From: Bacteroidota bacterium | Lineage (GTDB): Bacteria; Bacteroidota; Bacteroidia; Chitinophagales; Chitinophagaceae | Direction of reading: 5' to 3' | Assembly (NCBI GenBank): GCA_023415275.1 | Contig: JAEZLJ010000010.1 | Span: 1 to 41,719, forward strand | Length of the DNA stretch: 41,719 nt | Part shown: piece by piece, positions 40,271-41,719 of the stretch | Position numbering within the stretch: position 1 is the first letter of the stretch | Layout: the number at the start of each line of letters is the position of its first letter | The notes under the pieces: generated by a model | What the model was told of the DNA's origin: nothing | Seen by the model: the letters and a program-made list of their open reading frames with translations, nothing else | Database searches by the model: none | Position numbers and translations under genes: made by a program

Positions 40271-41325
40271 GACCGCTTAGCTTTTATAAGAATATACACT
40301 TCATTTTCCTTACCACAGGAATGCTCCTCAACTTCCTGTTGGCTATCGTGTACCGCTATATAAATATCGGCACTCCATTCATTCACTGGTCAGAGCTGCC
40401 GGGATTCTATACACAAGGATGGCCCATCATGGTGCAAACCTTCGTGATCCTGTACCTTGTTTATTTTTCCATCAGGCATTTCAGCAGGCGCTATAAAGAG
40501 AATCCCAATGGCGTGGAGCGTTTTGTCAGGGAAATACTGTTTATCCTGCTGGCCGGATTTGCCATCATGGAGTTCTTTCGCTGGGTATTTGTTACGTATA
40601 TGGTGGTGCCCGAAGATGACATGGCATTCCTGGACAGAAAGCTGAAGATGATCCTAATGATCGATATTACCTTCCTCATTGTCATCTATGCTTTCATGAC
40701 TTCCTTCCGCATCTTCCGGTTTCTTCAGTTAAAGAACCTGGAAGTGGTGAAATGGCAAAGGGAATATACCCAATCTCAATTCGAGGCCATGAAAAACCAG
40801 CTGAACCCCCATTTCCTTTTCAACAGCCTCAATGCCTTATCCTCATTGGTATATGTGAATGCCGACCTGGCGGAAACCTTTATTGAAAAATTATCCCGCT
40901 CCTATCGTTACCTGCTTGAACAGCGGGACAAGACCACCGTTCCCCTAGAACAGGAATTACAGTTCCTGGATTCCTTTCTCTTCCTGGTGGAGCAACGTTT
41001 TGGTAATAAGCTGCAGGTAAAATTGGAGGAGATAGATGCCAATCACTGCTATGTGCCACCACATACCCTGATGATACTGTTGGAATACATCATCCAAACC
41101 AATAGTATGTCAGCAGCCAGTCCGCTCACGCTGTTATTAAAGCGCCAGGATGAAGTATTGATACTGCAGTACGAGGAACAGTTAAAGCCAGGCAATATCC
41201 CAGAGGAAGCCGGCAGCCAGCTACATAAGCTGAAGGATGAATTTCAATACCTGTTGAACAAACCCCTTCATAAACAACATGAAGGGAAAGCAGTAACTGT
41301 AACCATACCCTTATTAATCAAATAG
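40267..41325 (+). CDS. LytS-type sensor kinase with degenerate ATP-binding site
   Basis: The 352-aa product starts with a TTG overlapping the previous stop; a downstream ATG at 40321 would drop 18 residues. Four membrane segments lie at about 12-30, 55-70, 88-110 and 128-148. A linker leads to the His_kinase (PF06580) motif NPHFLFNSLNALSSL with His182. The ATPase half is abnormal. The N box reads LLEYIIQTNSMS where VENAIKH is expected, so the key Asn and Lys/His are lost. No DNG is visible, and the G2 GxGL reads AGSQLHKL. It is therefore probably a pseudokinase that works with a second kinase. A coupled gene starts 1 bp before its stop ends. Confidence 0.85.
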   Translation: MRPLSFYKNIHFIFLTTGMLLNFLLAIVYRYINIGTPFIHWSELPGFYTQGWPIMVQTFVILYLVYFSIRHFSRRYKENPNGVERFVREILFILLAGFAIMEFFRWVFVTYMVVPEDDMAFLDRKLKMILMIDITFLIVIYAFMTSFRIFRFLQLKNLEVVKWQREYTQSQFEAMKNQLNPHFLFNSLNALSSLVYVNADLAETFIEKLSRSYRYLLEQRDKTTVPLEQELQFLDSFLFLVEQRFGNKLQVKLEEIDANHCYVPPHTLMILLEYIIQTNSMSAASPLTLLLKRQDEVLILQYEEQLKPGNIPEEAGSQLHKLKDEFQYLLNKPLHKQHEGKAVTVTIPLLIK

Positions 41326-41719
41326 TGAAGCAGGAATTAACGATACAAAAGACGATTACACCCTTAAAGCTTACGCTGACCATCATACTGATCGTAAGCC
41401 TGCTGTATCCTGTTTTCTTTGCCTATATCGACCGCAACTTCCAGTTGCCTATCATCCTTCGCGAGCTGGTATTCACCGCGGCACGGCTTTGTGGCATTGC
41501 CCTGATCATATATGGGGTCATCCAGTTGAACAACTTTGTATTCAAAGGATTCAGAGCTGTGTGGCTGCGGTATATCATTGAGATCATACTGATCCTGGCA
41601 TTCACTTATTGGTTCTTATCAGCATTTGTCAGCTTCATAGACCGGCCATTGACAGGGAGTATCCCCGCCGACCCTTCGCTAAGGAGCTGCAGGCGCTATA
41701 TAGGGCTCTATATGCTGGG
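41325..41719 (+). CDS. membrane protein, probably second sensor kinase, cut by right window edge
   Basis: A GTG at 41325-41327 overlaps the previous stop codon by one base. The open frame runs to the window edge (131 codons): MKQELTIQKTITPLKLTLTI... with membrane segments at about 16-34, 44-63 (LVFTAARLCGIALIIYGVIQ) and 85-105 (IIEIILILAFTYWFLSAFVS). The kinase domain would lie beyond the edge; calling it a kinase is inference from tandem LytS-type gene pairs in this phylum. It shares the operon of the pseudokinase. Confidence 0.65.
   Translation, partial: MKQELTIQKTITPLKLTLTIILIVSLLYPVFFAYIDRNFQLPIILRELVFTAARLCGIALIIYGVIQLNNFVFKGFRAVWLRYIIEIILILAFTYWFLSAFVSFIDRPLTGSIPADPSLRSCRRYIGLYML

Overview
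The window looks like a chromosomal segment of a Bacteroidota bacterium, most likely a Chitinophagaceae-type organism. The evidence is the gene content: a 7TMR-DISM sensor kinase, LytS-type kinases with short lipoprotein or membrane partners, a GH97 (SusB-type) glucosidase, a secreted tricorn-protease homologue, a small RRM RNA-binding protein, KorB, long-form NfeD plus slipin, and several outer-membrane beta-barrels. Start codons lack clear purine-rich Shine-Dalgarno sites, and a few promoters fit the Bacteroidota pattern (TTG or TTTG, about 20 bp, TAnnTTTG). This taxonomic call is inference; there is no rRNA in the window. I saw no tRNA, rRNA, CRISPR array, transposase or phage gene.

Layout. 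1-2.8 kb: a minus-strand set (RRM protein, 92-aa protein, a gene cut by the left edge), then an ArsR-type regulator preceded by three stacked dyads, a 94-aa unknown, and a small protein with a caspase-like His/Cys pair. 3-7 kb: class I photolyase, a 76-aa unknown, and the NfeD-slipin membrane pair. 7-11 kb: a signalling block with a CHASE3 kinase, a lone receiver and a PAS-PAS kinase. 11-20 kb: a beta-barrel, an AlkB-like dioxygenase broken by one in-frame stop codon, a GH97 glucosidase, a DoxX-like protein, an M48 lipoprotein peptidase, and rmuC-DUF2752-TM2. 20-22.4 kb: a CDGSH protein, a 91-bp concentric inverted repeat, a beta-barrel, and methylglyoxal synthase. 22.4-28.6 kb: the tricorn homologue, a mosaic of short repeats, and an overlapping kinase-regulator pair. 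28.7-31.5 kb: threonylcarbamoyl-AMP synthase, KorB, and a four-helix-bundle (S23-like) gene enclosed by inverted 42-bp repeats, then an AhpD-like protein. 31.6-38 kb: a di-haem cytochrome c, gnd and zwf (oxidative pentose phosphate pathway), a DUF2911 lipoprotein, asnB, and a PepSY-like secreted protein with a palindromic operator. 38.3-41.7 kb: a Cys/Met-metabolism PLP enzyme, then a tightly coupled operon of lipoprotein, membrane protein, a LytS-type kinase with a degenerate ATP site, and a second membrane protein running off the right edge.

How the genes work together. Gnd and Zwf supply NADPH and pentoses. KorB is the thiamine-pyrophosphate subunit of a 2-oxoacid:ferredoxin oxidoreductase, but its alpha partner is not here. 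MgsA offers a bypass of lower glycolysis. NfeD and slipin probably act together in the membrane. The most unusual non-coding structure is the inverted-repeat-bounded S23 module between ahpD-like and korB. The concentric dyad at 20.2 kb, the triple dyad before the ArsR gene, and the 8-bp triad repeats on both sides of the 7TMR kinase pair are the other structures that no gene explains.
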